This document shows positions 11,703-23,300 of a stretch of DNA of 64,000 bases, piece by piece (positions within the stretch are counted from its first letter, which is position 1; each line of letters begins with the position of its first letter). The notes under the pieces were generated by a model, which worked only from the letters and a program-made list of their open reading frames with translations, was not told where the DNA came from and did not search any database. Source of the stretch: Mytilus trossulus (lineage: Eukaryota > Mollusca > Bivalvia > Mytilida > Mytilidae); contig NC_086374.1 in NCBI RefSeq assembly GCF_036588685.1, forward strand, positions 27,024,886 to 27,088,885, written 5' to 3'. The translations under genes were made by a program, and so were the position numbers.

Positions 11703-12131
11703 TTTGGGCAAAGGAGAATTTTCACCAGATTCAGAATATCAGCTCATAGACTTCAAATAGAGTTAGGAAGATATCAAGGTATTATCAGGCAAAATAGATT
11801 GTGTGTTCATTGCTCATATGGCGAGGTAAAAGACGAGAACCATTTTTTACTAACAAGTACAAAGTATAAAGTTGAACGTCATGATCTTATTAATGCTATT
11901 TGTTTGAAATGTCCTAATTTTACCCAATTTCAAAATCCTGAAAAATTTGTTTGGATGACGAGTAATGAAGATCGTGAAATTTTATGTAAAATGTGTTGTC
12001 TTATAGCCAAACATAAACATACTTACATTTTTTTTACTTTTGTGCACTACCACGAGGGGTCAAGACGGTATCTAAAATTCTATTTACTAACATGTCCAAG
12101 TGCGTTTGCCCTTGGTCTCTTTTTCATTTAA
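11703..12131 (+). pseudogene. LINE reverse-transcriptase C-terminal fragment
   Basis: The plus-strand frame reads RFRISAHRLQIELGRYQG, then CVHCSYGEVKDENHFLL, a tail typical of non-LTR retrotransposon ORF2 proteins (CxxC...H....C zinc knuckle). The last knuckle cysteine is replaced by serine (LLTSTKY), and there is no RT domain upstream. It is a 5'-truncated, decayed copy. Confidence 0.75.
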
Positions 12132-12529
12132 GTGACTTGTATTATTTATTCCTTCAACTTGTTTTTTCTGGATAAGAGACAAGGTGGACCTCTGTTAGCA
12201 AACTATTTTCATTCTCAGTTTAATACGGTGAATTAATAAATGACTAAACTATTTTTGCTGGCACTCTGGCATGACCGTAAAATCAAAGATATGAAATTTT
12301 GAATGACTGACTAAAATAACTTATAAATAATAACAATATCAATTGTTTTATGTTGTGATAGTTTAACGGATTATCATATATTCTATGATATTATCTCATC
12401 CTCTTCATGTGAATTATAATTTTAATTCTATCTTCATTATATGTTTATGTGTTGAGAATCAGAATGTATTGTGTATTGTTGTCATTATGATCCGTCAGGG
12501 GTCCTTAATTAGAAAATAAAGAACTTTGA

Positions 12530-12842
12530 ACTTCATAGAATATGAATATGATACACCACCTAAAATGGAAACCAATGCAACAACGAAGAAAGGAAACCAG
12601 ACTAGTGATGATATATAAAATAGTGAATAATATGGTAGCAGAGAAAGAAGGGCAACTACACCACCAGAGAGAAAAGAGAAAAATATACACCCTAAGCGGC
12701 ATATCATGTACCGCACTCCCGTATTGATGCACACAAGACATCATACTTACCACAGACTATAAGGGACTGGAACGCCCTAACACCTAACATCCTACATGCA
12801 GAAACACTAGGTGCCTTCAAGGCCCTAGTGTCAAACCTCTAG
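12530..12842 (+). pseudogene. Second LINE-family C-terminal fragment, frameshifted
   Basis: Frame one reads HHLKWKPMQQRRKETRLVM, IYKIVNNMVA. After a frameshift another frame reads TIRDWNALTPNIL and ends FKALVSNL*. This LxWxxLxxRRxxxRLxxxYKI...WNxLP...FK pattern is the usual C-terminus of many invertebrate LINE ORF2 proteins. A sibling lies at 34,744-35,136. Confidence 0.75.
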
Positions 12843-13254
12843 AGCCTTATAGGCTCCTACTGTTTTTTGTCAGTTTTTTTAAAGTTTAATAAAAATTCAC
12901 TGTATATAGTTCCACGGTTTTAATTCCACAATTAATTTTCTTGGATATCTTCTCCTGCAAACGGAACTGGTCAGAAACATAGATAGCAGAATCTTCAGTC
13001 TGTTGAAGGAGGCTATTATCCGACAGAATCAGAAAATACTATACATTTGTTGTATATATAAATCTGGGAACATTATATCTAACGTCTTAGACCCTTTGTA
13101 TTTTAACGATGTAGATGTAGAATAGATGTAGATACGACAATTCTCGAGTGACAAACCTCTGTCAATTAGTAATTGTTGAACTGAGCATACGAATAAAGTA
13201 TAATTCACCGTTTCCTTCATTTGAAAATGACTGTACCAAATCAGGAATATGACA

Positions 13255-13500
13255 ATTGTTGTCCATTCGTTTTTGATTTTGCCATGTAAACTTATTTGTA
13301 GATCTTACTTTGCTGGACATTTTTGCTGTTTACGGTTTATGTTTATCATTAATGATATTCAATACAATAACCAAAAAATATAAAATTTCCTAAAATATTA
13401 CAAATACAGTGGCAGCAACATCAGATTTGCTCTATAAAATGCCCCAGTATTTGAGATATAAGTCAAAATCTGCATTTAACCACTATGTTCAGTTTTTAGC
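13255..13500. repeat. Dispersed repeat with TTTGCTGTTTACGGTTTAT core
   Basis: Shares its order of blocks (TTTGCTGGACATTTTTGCTG, then a TTCAA.A.AATAACCAAA block) with the DNA flanking the LINE at 39,759. It therefore serves as an unoccupied copy of that insertion site. It is related in inverse orientation to 37,930-38,190. Confidence 0.6.
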
Positions 13501-13689
13501 CATGGCGGCCATGTTTTTTGACGAAACAGAAAATAAAACTCAAACTTTATTCGAAAAGAAAAGCATCCAAATATGAAACAAGAGTGCACACACTGAAATA
13601 TCTCGCCTTCTTTATTACTTATCATTGACATTATGTTGATAGTCCCAAATGTAAAGCTTTTATTATAACTTTCATATAAACTTATCATT

Positions 13690-14260
13690 AAAAAAGGCCA
13701 TGAAAACTAAACATTGACCAATGAACCATGAAAATGAGGTCAAGGTCAGATGAACCATGCCACGCAGACATCTACTGTGACAGCTAACAATTCGTCCATA
13801 CAATTAACATTGCTGACCTATTGATTATAGTTTGAGAAAAACAGACCAAAACACAAAAGCTTAACACTGAGCAATGAATCGTGAAAATGAGGTCCAGGTC
13901 AAATAAAACCTGCGCGACTGACATATAGATCATGAAATATTTGCATACACCAAATATAGTTGAACAATTGCATATAGTATTAGGGGGGGGGGGGGCTAAA
14001 AAACTTAACTTTGACCACTGAATCATGATAATTATGTCAAGGTCAGATGACACCTACCAGCTATCCATGTTCACCTTAAAACCATTCCATACACCAACTC
14101 AAGGACTTAAATAGATCTATATACGTCCATGACCAACTATAGTAGACTTATTGCACACAGTATAAGAAAAACAGTAAAAAACACAAAATAAATATTTATA
14201 ACCATTCAACCATGGTTAGGTTGGATATGTACACCGTATGGTCCTTCCATACACCGAATA
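13690..14260. repeat. Diverged tandem repeat, period about 150 bp
   Basis: The block (A/T)GAA(T/C)C(A/G)TGA(A/T)AAT.A(T/G)GTC(A/C)AGGTCA occurs near 13,722, 13,875 and 14,020, with a decayed copy near 14,205. A 13-base G run lies at 13,983-13,995. There are no coding features; I recognise the type as a common molluscan repeat. Confidence 0.7.
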
Positions 14261-14284
14261 TAGTACCTATTGCTTATAGCATCT

Positions 14285-15760
14285 GAGATATAGACTTGAC
14301 CATCTCAGACTCAACTGTGCGCCTCCATGTTATCTTAGGTCGTCCCCTGCATCTTTTTCTCTCTGGGGTCCAGAACATTGCTTTTTTGTAAGTTCTTCAG
14401 GGCTCTTACGTAAAACATGGCCAATCCATCTCCATCTTCTCCTGTTAATGAGTACGCTGATCTCTTCCTGTTTGCATTTAATGAGGAGGTCCTGGTTGGT
14501 GATTTTTTTGTGGCCAAAATATCCTTAGGATTCTCCTCAGACTCTTGGTATGGAATGTAGAGAGCTTCAGTTGGTCTGCCTCTGTCATTCGCCAACATTC
14601 TGAACCATACAACAGGATAGGTAGTATACAACTGTTGTATAGTTTTAGCTTTGTCCGGATGGTGTATTGACCGGATTTCCATATGGACTGCAGGTTATTA
14701 AATGCAGCTACAGCTTTTGACAGTCTTTGTTTGATTTCAGTGTTGGCTCCACCATCTGATCTTACAGTACTTCCTAGGTAAGGCAGCAACCATTTGATTT
14801 TCTGGGGGGGGGGGGGGGGGGGGGGCTATGTTTTTTTTTGGAAAAAAAAAGTTTGTTTCCAGTTTTTGGAGAAAAAAATAATTTGTTTTTGATTCCGAGA
14901 AAAAAAAATTGTTTGTTTCACCCTCAGCTGCCACTATATGTATCTGTCCTGCATACTTTTCTATTCCACTGGACTTTTCCTGGGTATATTGATGAGTGTG
15001 CGATAGCATGGCAATGTCGTCAGCAAAGTCGAAATCTTCAAGAATGGTGAAATATCCCCCTCTTATGACTCTTGGGATATCTGCAGTTGTTTGTCGCATC
15101 ACCCAGTCAATGGCTATTATGAATAGTGTAGATGACATTATACAACTCCAGTTTTAATGGGGAAATAAAGTTGTTCACTTCCGACTGTACATTTGAAATT
15201 TTCATAAAAAGCCTTGATAAGATTGATCAGGTGTTGTGGGATGCCATAAAGTTGTATGATTTTCCACAGGGTTTCCCTATAAATGCTATCAAATGCTATT
15301 TCGAAGTCGATGCAATTGATGTAGAATTACCGCTGCCATTCTATGCATTGTTCAATGATATTTTTCAGGATGAAAATCTGGTGAAAACAGCCTTTTCCTT
15401 TGCGAACTCCTGCTTGCTCCTTTCTTAGTAAACTGTTGATTGCTTCATATATTCTTTTTATAATAATTTTGGCCATGATCTTGCTAGGAATAAATTGATT
15501 CCATGCCAGTTTTTGCAATCATTTACTGCACCCTTTTAAGGTATTCGGATGATAATACCTTTATCCAATTAGGTTGGTACAATAACTTCTTTCAAGATCT
15601 TATGGAAAATTGGTTGGAGAGTATTGGCTGCTAAGATGGGATCAGTTTTGAACCGTTCTGCATTCAGATTATCTGAACCAGGAGCAACACAACCACCACT
15701 TACAGCCAGGTATGTACTTGTGTGCTCCAAAAGATGGTAATGGAGTCATCAGCTATCTTG
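14285..15760 (-). pseudogene. Degenerate RTE-like LINE ORF2 fragment
   Basis: The minus strand holds, in broken frames, the RT pieces IPSKIMAKIIIKRIYEAINS and RKEQAGVRKGKGC (15,330-15,518), IDFEIAFDSIYRETLW (motif A, near 15,300), FADDIAMLSH (catalytic motif, near 15,020), YLGSTVRSDGG (14,780) and LLYGSECWRMT...LRRILRI (14,500-14,620). This order is the normal one for non-LTR RTs. The GVRQGC..S block is partly deleted, and a low-complexity insertion at 14,804-14,935 separates FADD from the YLGS block. It is non-functional. Confidence 0.85.
14804..14935. repeat. 22-base G run plus degenerate (A)n/GTTTGTTTC repeats inserted in LINE remnant
   Basis: Bases 14,804-14,825 are all G. They are followed by three imperfect units of GTTTGTTT(C/G)..TT(T/C)..GAGAAAAAAA to 14,935. 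The conserved LINE protein order continues on both sides, so this block is a later insertion or expansion. Confidence 0.7.
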
Positions 15761-16850
15761 TATAGCACCATATGATCAGTTTATGTTAAGTATTGAAATA
15801 GACAGATTTTATTTCAGTATCACAATTATTCTGTGAGACATTTAACTTCAATGAAGATTAATATTTGATTCAATCAAATTGGTGGCAAAGAAATGCAGTG
15901 GTTCTCAAGATAGATAAAAAAAACGATCATTTCACACGAGACACAAATCCCATATTTTCCCTTTTCTGATGGCATACAATGATTGTTGCTACAAGCCCTT
16001 GTTCATAATCAATATGCATTTGGAATGTGTAGAAAAAGATAAATACTTGCTTATTTCTAGCTGTATTTCCATAAAAATCCTGTGGTCAATGTAATTTTTA
16101 AAAAGAAAGATAAAGAATATATTTTTTTTCAACTAGTGACTATTTTTCTTTATTTGATTACTAAAAAAAACAAAGTCATTCTATGATTATTTTTTTTTAT
16201 TTAAATTTCACAATTTCCTTGAACTATCCATACAAAATGTGTCAATGTCTTACTATCTGTAGCTTGAAAAACTCTCAGTGATCTTACAATTTTATTTTAA
16301 GGTGCAAAATAGCAAGATATACCAACTTTTGCAAAGTATAAGAATATGACACACTGTTTTTATCCCACAATACCTTAATATAATGATATAAAATCTTCCT
16401 ATGGTATAAAGATTTCTGGTACATAATTTAAAAACATGAAAAGAAAAGCAATATTATTTTTATAACTTTTAATAAATGAAGATGCAAACATAACATATAA
16501 ATAATCGAAAAAACTACATCTGTTGAAATTTTACCAGTAATTTGAAGTAAGAAATAAAAATATCAAAAAAGATAACAAATATTTGAAATAAGATAATTTT
16601 AGGAATATGTAAAACAAATTGATATACTATAAAATTTTAAATCCTCAAAGACAAGTTTGAAAATAAGAGTTGACACTAAAATGTCTTGGCTGTAGCAAAT
16701 TGATATTGTTTTAAAGGCAATGAAATCTCAACAGGTCATATCTCTGGTCAAATGCAATTTGTAAGATGCACATCTTCATGGTCATATACTGTACATTCAG
16801 AATACTTTCAACCTATTTAAAAATCAATAACATATAGTTATCAAAGGTAC
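15761..16850. other. Gene-free AT-rich stretch
   Basis: No open frame or repeat with clear ends is seen. A and T homopolymers are frequent. It lies downstream of the UPF0047 gene, whose 3' untranslated region may reach into it. Confidence 0.5.
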
Positions 16851-17010
16851 CAGGATTATAATTTAGTACGCCAGACGCGCGTTTCGTCGACATAAGACTC
16901 ATCAGTGACGCTCATATCAAAATTATTATAAATCCAAACAAGTACAAAGTTGAAGAGCATTGAGGATCCAAAATTCCAAAAAGTTGTGCCAAATAACCTA
17001 CAAACTTCCT
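16840..17010 (-). repeat. Dispersed hammerhead-carrying repeat, copy A
   Basis: The unit spans from TAATTATAATCCTGGTACC-type sequence through the ribozyme to CTCTTCAACTTTG and the GGATCCTCAATGC segment. It is the same family as 58,610-59,400 and 55,600-55,860. It lies about 250 bp 3' of the UPF0047 stop codon, on the same strand. Confidence 0.75.
16868..16911 (-). ncRNA. Hammerhead ribozyme motif (type I, short stem III), copy A
   Basis: On the minus strand the order is GCGTCA - CTGATGA - G TC TTATGTC GA C - GAAAC - GCGC - GTC | TGGCGT. The core CTGATGA and GAAA are intact. Stem II is GTC/GAC. Stem III is only AC/GT closing the loop GCGC. Stem I pairs GCGTCA with TGGCGT, using G-U wobbles. 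Cleavage would follow the GTC triplet, between 16,874 and 16,873. The flanking minus-strand sequence (AATGCTCTTCAACTTTGTA upstream, CTAAATTATAATCCTGGTAC downstream) is shared with copy C. Such minimal hammerheads are known in animal retrozymes, satellites and Penelope-like elements. Confidence 0.85.
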
Positions 17011-17256
17011 TAACCACTGTGACTTATTTCATACCACATCTCCTTATTTTTATAATATACATGTATATATTTGTCATGGGCTAGATATGTCTGAAACTTC
17101 ATAAATTTTGAGGAAAACATTATCCATTTTGACTCTCATTAAATTTGATTCATGATTTTATGCTAGTTTTCACATCATGTAATGATACTCTTATAAGGTT
17201 CTGTGGTACTCTTGATGATTATGACACTTGTGTAAATATTCTGACACAGATAGTCC

Positions 17257-17306
17257 TCATTTTTTCATAGGAGCTCCTTGCATTGTAACAACTAGGTTTC
17301 TTTTCC
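17257..17306 (-). CDS. yjbQ: UPF0047 last exon and stop
   Basis: A 50-bp coding part with acceptor CTTTTATTTTCAG. It encodes (G)[15 protein letters not shown] and a TGA stop at 17,257-17,259. VVTMQG is the usual C-terminal strand of the family. Confidence 0.94.
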
Positions 17307-20300
17307 CTGAAAATAAAAGTATATATAAATATATTATGCTAGAGTAAAATATCTCATCTTAACCTGGCCTTGAAGGCATGCAACTTTGCTCAGTGCTCTG
17401 AGCACAAAAATCATGCTTGAAACATGAAATCCAGCAATTTGATTAGTTGATTTTCGAGTCTGAGTACAAAAATCATGCTAGAAAGTTTTATGACCTTGAG
17501 GCCTGAATAGGAGAAGGGACAGTAACCCCAACAAATGACCCTGTAAAGTGTATATCTTAAACTGGAATTGTTTGAGTAATCTATTAGAAACTTCTGTGTA
17601 TGTATTGCTAAATGTATAATTTTTCAAAGTATAGCAAGCAAGAATGTGTCCACTTGCACTATTATTTTCTATGTTCAATAGACCATGAAATTGGTAACAA
17701 AACTCTAATTTTGCATTAAAAATAGAAAGGTCATGTCATAGGGAACAAGCATACTAAGTTTCAAGGTGGTGGTTAATGACCCGATTCCATTGATTGATAA
17801 CATTGGCATGGAATGAACAAAAATAAGAATATGAATTGTAAATAATGTTATAATCAGGATATTCCAGATGGCCTGGAAAACATGAAACAATGACAGGGAA
17901 TATGAGCTCAGTCATATCCCCATTTCAAGATCCCAAATAACATATACTGTAGGTAAAAGAAGAATGTGTCTGAGGGCATGAATGCCCCTGTCTAAGCTTT
18001 GCACCAAGTGAGAAAGGAAATAACTCCAAACCAATACATGACTCTGTGAGTTGTGGATCTTTGCATTGTGTATGAGTTTCATAAGATTTGGATGAGGATA
18101 ACTAAGTTAGAGTGAGGAAGGACTAAGTAAGGGTAATACTTTATGCCTCTATTGCCTACTGCCAGGGCATTACAATTATAAATATATAAAGTCCAGTCTT
18201 TATCATATTTTGCTAGGCTACATACTAAAGATAAAATACTCTATTAAAGGCATCATTTGTAATCCGTAAGATGTTAGATGCACAAAATGAGATACTGAGA
18301 CAAATTCAACTTGTCATGTTGAAACTTTCAATTTCGTAAACTTATTACCAAATTTAGCATATGTGATCATTATCTGGATAATTCTTCTTTCATTGCGAAA
18401 AAAGTAAACATTAAAAAACAATTACTTCTCTGATTTTGAATAAAATTTCTGTTCTGTGGTGGTGGTCAAATTGCATGCTGTCATCATATATATTCAGCCA
18501 TTAAGGTGAGCAAAGTTATGGTAAACATTAGTTTAAATAAGCCAAATGAATACCTTTTTTTAATAATTTAATAACTTCTATCATAATCATATATAATCAT
18601 GAAAGTGGAAGACAAAACTTTTGTAAAGTAATGTTTACGATATCTGTTCATTATGGAACATATAAATTTATATTTGAGTGTTACCTGCATGATCTCTATG
18701 TTCACACAACCATATACCCTGCCATGTACCTAAGTTGAGTTTCCCTTCTGTTATAGGTATGCTGAGGGATGTTCCTATAAAGGCTGTCTTTATATGTGCT
18801 GGCTGCAAATATAAAAAGTAACAATATAACTTTGATAAGGTCATACAAATGATCAAATTATAATCTTTAAAATAATCGCCCATAGCAGTTGTAATATGTG
18901 AAAGATTTTACAAAAGCTTAACCTTTAATCTGTATATATTTTGGGGGACTTTTAACAGTATTTGACAGAATTTTTGGCTACCTATCAAGGTTTATGACCC
19001 CCTTCTGTAGCCATTTTTGTATGAACTTTTCAAACTTCACATTTGTTTCAAAATTACAAATATAATAGAGATAGGCCATTCTGTACATATACTGAGGGGA
19101 AACTTGATGCAAAGCATTATTATTTGCTGTTTCATTGCATTTAATAGAAAAAGAGTACTTTGTGGCAAGTAAACCAAGATTTTTATAGAAAATCCAAAGC
19201 CTTTAATACAGAGATTTTTGTTAAAAAATTTGAAACATAGATTACTCACTTGCTTTTCTATGATGTGCTACTGTTTATTTTTTACAAAAAGTTCTAAACA
19301 ACCTGTAAATTCCAAAATACCTCGTGCTGAGTCACTAAAGTTGAGCGCATCCTCAAAAGGTGTACTTGATTTTGTCCTTATTTTCATCTATTTCATCCAA
19401 TAACTACATTAGTTATCTTTTTAAATGGAAATCAACGCTAGCACTGCATGCAGTAATCCTATATCTATCAGTCATCAAATTGCCAAATATGAGAGTGCTA
19501 GCATAAAGGCGGTGGATTTTCTATAAAATTTCTAGGTGTTTAGCATTTAATCAACACAAAGGTACATCATCCTTAAAAAATGGATGAGAAATTATTACCA
19601 TTTTCTTGACTTTTACAAGTGCAAAAGACATCTGTTTGTCTTATGCCTTTTATTTAAAGTAAAACACAAAATTACATAGTTGGTTTGTTATATTGAATAT
19701 ACGATTGAAGATGTACTTAATGTTAGAACATACTGTACGTAAAATATTGTGAATAGAAAACTTAAAATATTGGACAAGTTTAAAAATATATTCTACCAAA
19801 AAAACAAAAACATACCATGTCATCAGGCCCCTCACATTTGTGTCTGAATGGTGTACTCTGGAAAAAAGAATTGAACTTCATTTCAATTAGTTTATTGATA
19901 ACAGTTTACACCACCAAATAATTGAATTGATCTTTATCTGAATCAATCTTTTAAAAAACAGTTTGCATTTACATTGCTCACACAAGATCGATCCATTTAC
20001 ACTACAACATATAAAGAACCGGCCTGACCTTTCTTTTTGTATCTAAATATAACATTCAGCCAAAAAAGATTGATCGTGATCTACTTAAGCATTTACAAAA
20101 AAGAAAAGAAAAAAAAGATCAATTCAAATAAGATCGATCTTTTTAAAACCACCTCTAGAGGTAGCCTTTTAAGTCCAATTGAGATCGATCTTACCCGTTT
20201 ACACTAGACCAAAGATCGATCTGAATCAAGATCCATCTTTTTTGTCAGTGTAAACAGGGTCCTACTAACACAATTTAAAAAAAAATCATTTAATATATGA

Positions 20301-23300
20301 ATAATCTGAATCTGATGGGTTTAATAAGAAGGAGATTTTCATGTCAGTCTTGTTCTACTAGTAAATGCTTATGCAAATATGAAAACTTATATTTATATTG
20401 TAAAATTTAACATTACATATATACATAAATATGTTATAATTAAAATATCACTCCAGTTGACTCAATTCCTTCTTATTCTGGACATCAACAAATATTTTTA
20501 TAGTAATTTCAACAAATGTTAGTGTTTTTGCAAAATCTTACAAAAGTCTTTTCACTCATCCATTTGTTAAAATATGGTTATATTTCATAAAAATTTGAAC
20601 ATTTATTAAGATGTTTGAAAGTGATACAAAAAAACATGCTCTGAATTTTTCCTTAAAAATTTAAGTACTTAATTAAGAATGTTTTTAAAAAAATCTTCAG
20701 AATTCCTCTTCAAATTTTCATTTGTTCTTCAAAAGAAATCCACAAATTTTGCTTTAAACTAGACATAAGTGGCCATATTTGTTCCTGTTGAAATTCAGAA
20801 ATTATTAAATGCATAAATCATTGCTTGCATTTATTCTTGCGATTTTGTCATTTTAGACTAAAAGAGGAGATACCAGAGGGACAGTCAATTTGTTAAATGC
20901 AATTTTGATTTTTGAGTTATTGAGAAAAAAATCCTGTTTAATTCATATAAAAAAAATCAAATTGCTATTCAAATTATTGCAATTATAACCCTGTCTTATT
21001 TTTTCACAATTATAAAAACATCGCAATAAATTCTAAATTTACAGTATTGCTTGATAACAACTCATTTGATTTTTAAAATAACAATTGTTTTCATATTTGG
21101 TGAATTTACAGAGCTAAGTCATCTCCAAATTTGTTGGATACCTGGTATATTTAACGAAATTTACATTGAATATCATCTTGTATGTTACTTTGGATTCATT
21201 TATTTTTGTGGGTACCCATTTTCGAGGATTGAGGAAAACTTGCATTTTCGTGACTATTTGATTTCGTGGTTTTCCAAAAGTCTGCATTCAATCATACAGA
21301 AAATTTGCAATTCGTTGAACATTTAAATTCATGGTTTCCCTGAACCCACGAAGTCCACGAAAATTGGTATTCAACGAAATATAATGAATCCACAGTACAA
21401 ACTTTTGATTAACCAGGAAATCAAATATCCACAATAATATCACTTCATCTCAATTAAAAAAATTGCTAACCATCAAAATACATGAATCAACAGTATTTCG
21501 AAATAACTTCATTTGAGGCCATTCCCACCAGGGCTAAAACTTGTAATTATTGCACAGTTATTCCAACCTGAACTGAAACTTTTCTTTTAAGTCAGCTATG
21601 TATTGTACCACAACCAAATTTAATTTTCATGTGGATATACTTCTAGTTATACATACATCTGGAATCAGTTTATTAAGCATGCTTTCCATGTCCACCCTGT
21701 AAAAAGTAGAGCAATTATCATATACAATATGTCACATAAATTTATAAACATCATATTCAGTTTATTTCATGTATAAACTTGACATCTTTAATAGCTCTGT
21801 ATTTTTAAAACAGAATTTAAGTATCCTTCAACTGTTACTGTGACTTATTCCTGGAATCAAAGTAATGGGAAGCTGAACAATACTAAAAAGTCTGACTATC
21901 TTTATGATTTTTTATAAACACATGAAAATGGGATTCAAAAATCAATTAAGGTTGCATTGATTAAATATGAAAGGGGATACTTTAGGAGTCATGGTATCTA
22001 ACCCAGTGCATTCATGAATATATTTTGTGGTTTTAGATTTTTATATCAATGTCACTGATCAATTTGTAATTGTTTGTTCTGTTTCCTAGTGGTTACTTCA
22101 TTTTTCATACACAAATAATATGTTTCTATACTTTTGATATATTTTTTTCATTTACAATGATTTAGTCAGAGATTTCTAAAAACCATTGGGTATGACATGT
22201 TCTGAATTCCATTAAAATACAATTAAACATCCTGAATGCTCAAACTTTTTAAGGTTGGAAATAAATTTGCAACTGCAAGCAAACAACATAAGATTATTTT
22301 GGGATATAAATATACTCACCGTACATCAGAGTCCCAGTTCTGAAAATAATAAATACATTGTATAAAATGAAAAAAATGTGATAAGGTCATGTATGGTTAA
22401 AGTCGGTTCATCTGACAAACTTTAACTTATCATAATATTATCTTAATATGCAACTGCTTCAACAGAATCAGCCCTAAATCTGGTATACCAAGTTAGACCA
22501 ATTCTCTTTTTATCCACAACCTGTTGTTATACAAATTTAATGAATACCAAATATCAGCTCAGTCTGTCCCTATTATAGCAGAAAAGTAAGCAGAAGGTTA
22601 AATTATACTGTTGTAGTTCAATCTTTTCATTGGTAAACTTTTTATGACAGTGATGATCATTGATGTATGAAAATCTTCAATGAAAAACAGCATTGAAGGT
22701 GTCATACCACCAATTAAAAGTCCCTATCTGTTCAACCAAATTTTGCAATTTTCACAGCTTTCTAAATATTTTACCTTAAGTTTAACTTCATAGAAACTAG
22801 GTTTATCCTGAATTGTACAGGTGTCACCTTTCTGCATGCCAATTTTCAACATACATTCAAAATCATATAAGAAAGAAGAGAACTCCCGAAAGGAGGTACC
22901 ACTAAAAATAACCCCTGGTTTTCTGGAAATCTTAAATTAGCATACCATGGAGCGCATTAATCCTCAATTTTAAATCCAAACTCCTAGACAGGTAAAATTT
23001 GGCTCAAAATGGTCTTAATATATTTCTCTTTCAGCAAAAAATTAATTTCTGCAAATTTGTTGGTTAGTTTAGGTGAACAATGACATCAAATGCACTATTT
23101 TTTGTCTGAGTTGGCCTACTTTCACATACGTTCTAAATTTGAGGGAGTAATTGGTGGTATGACACCTGAACCTATATTAGATTGAAAGACAACAGGGTTT
23201 CATATTAGAATAATGAGTACTTTGGGCTTACTTCAAGTAACTTTGAGCATTCTTTGATATGGTAAAATATTGTACATTATTATGACAATTGTCTTCACAT

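Noticed and set aside
15132-15428. 98-codon plus-strand frame as a gene
   Set aside because: It is antisense to the degenerate LINE RT whose motif A is read on the other strand.
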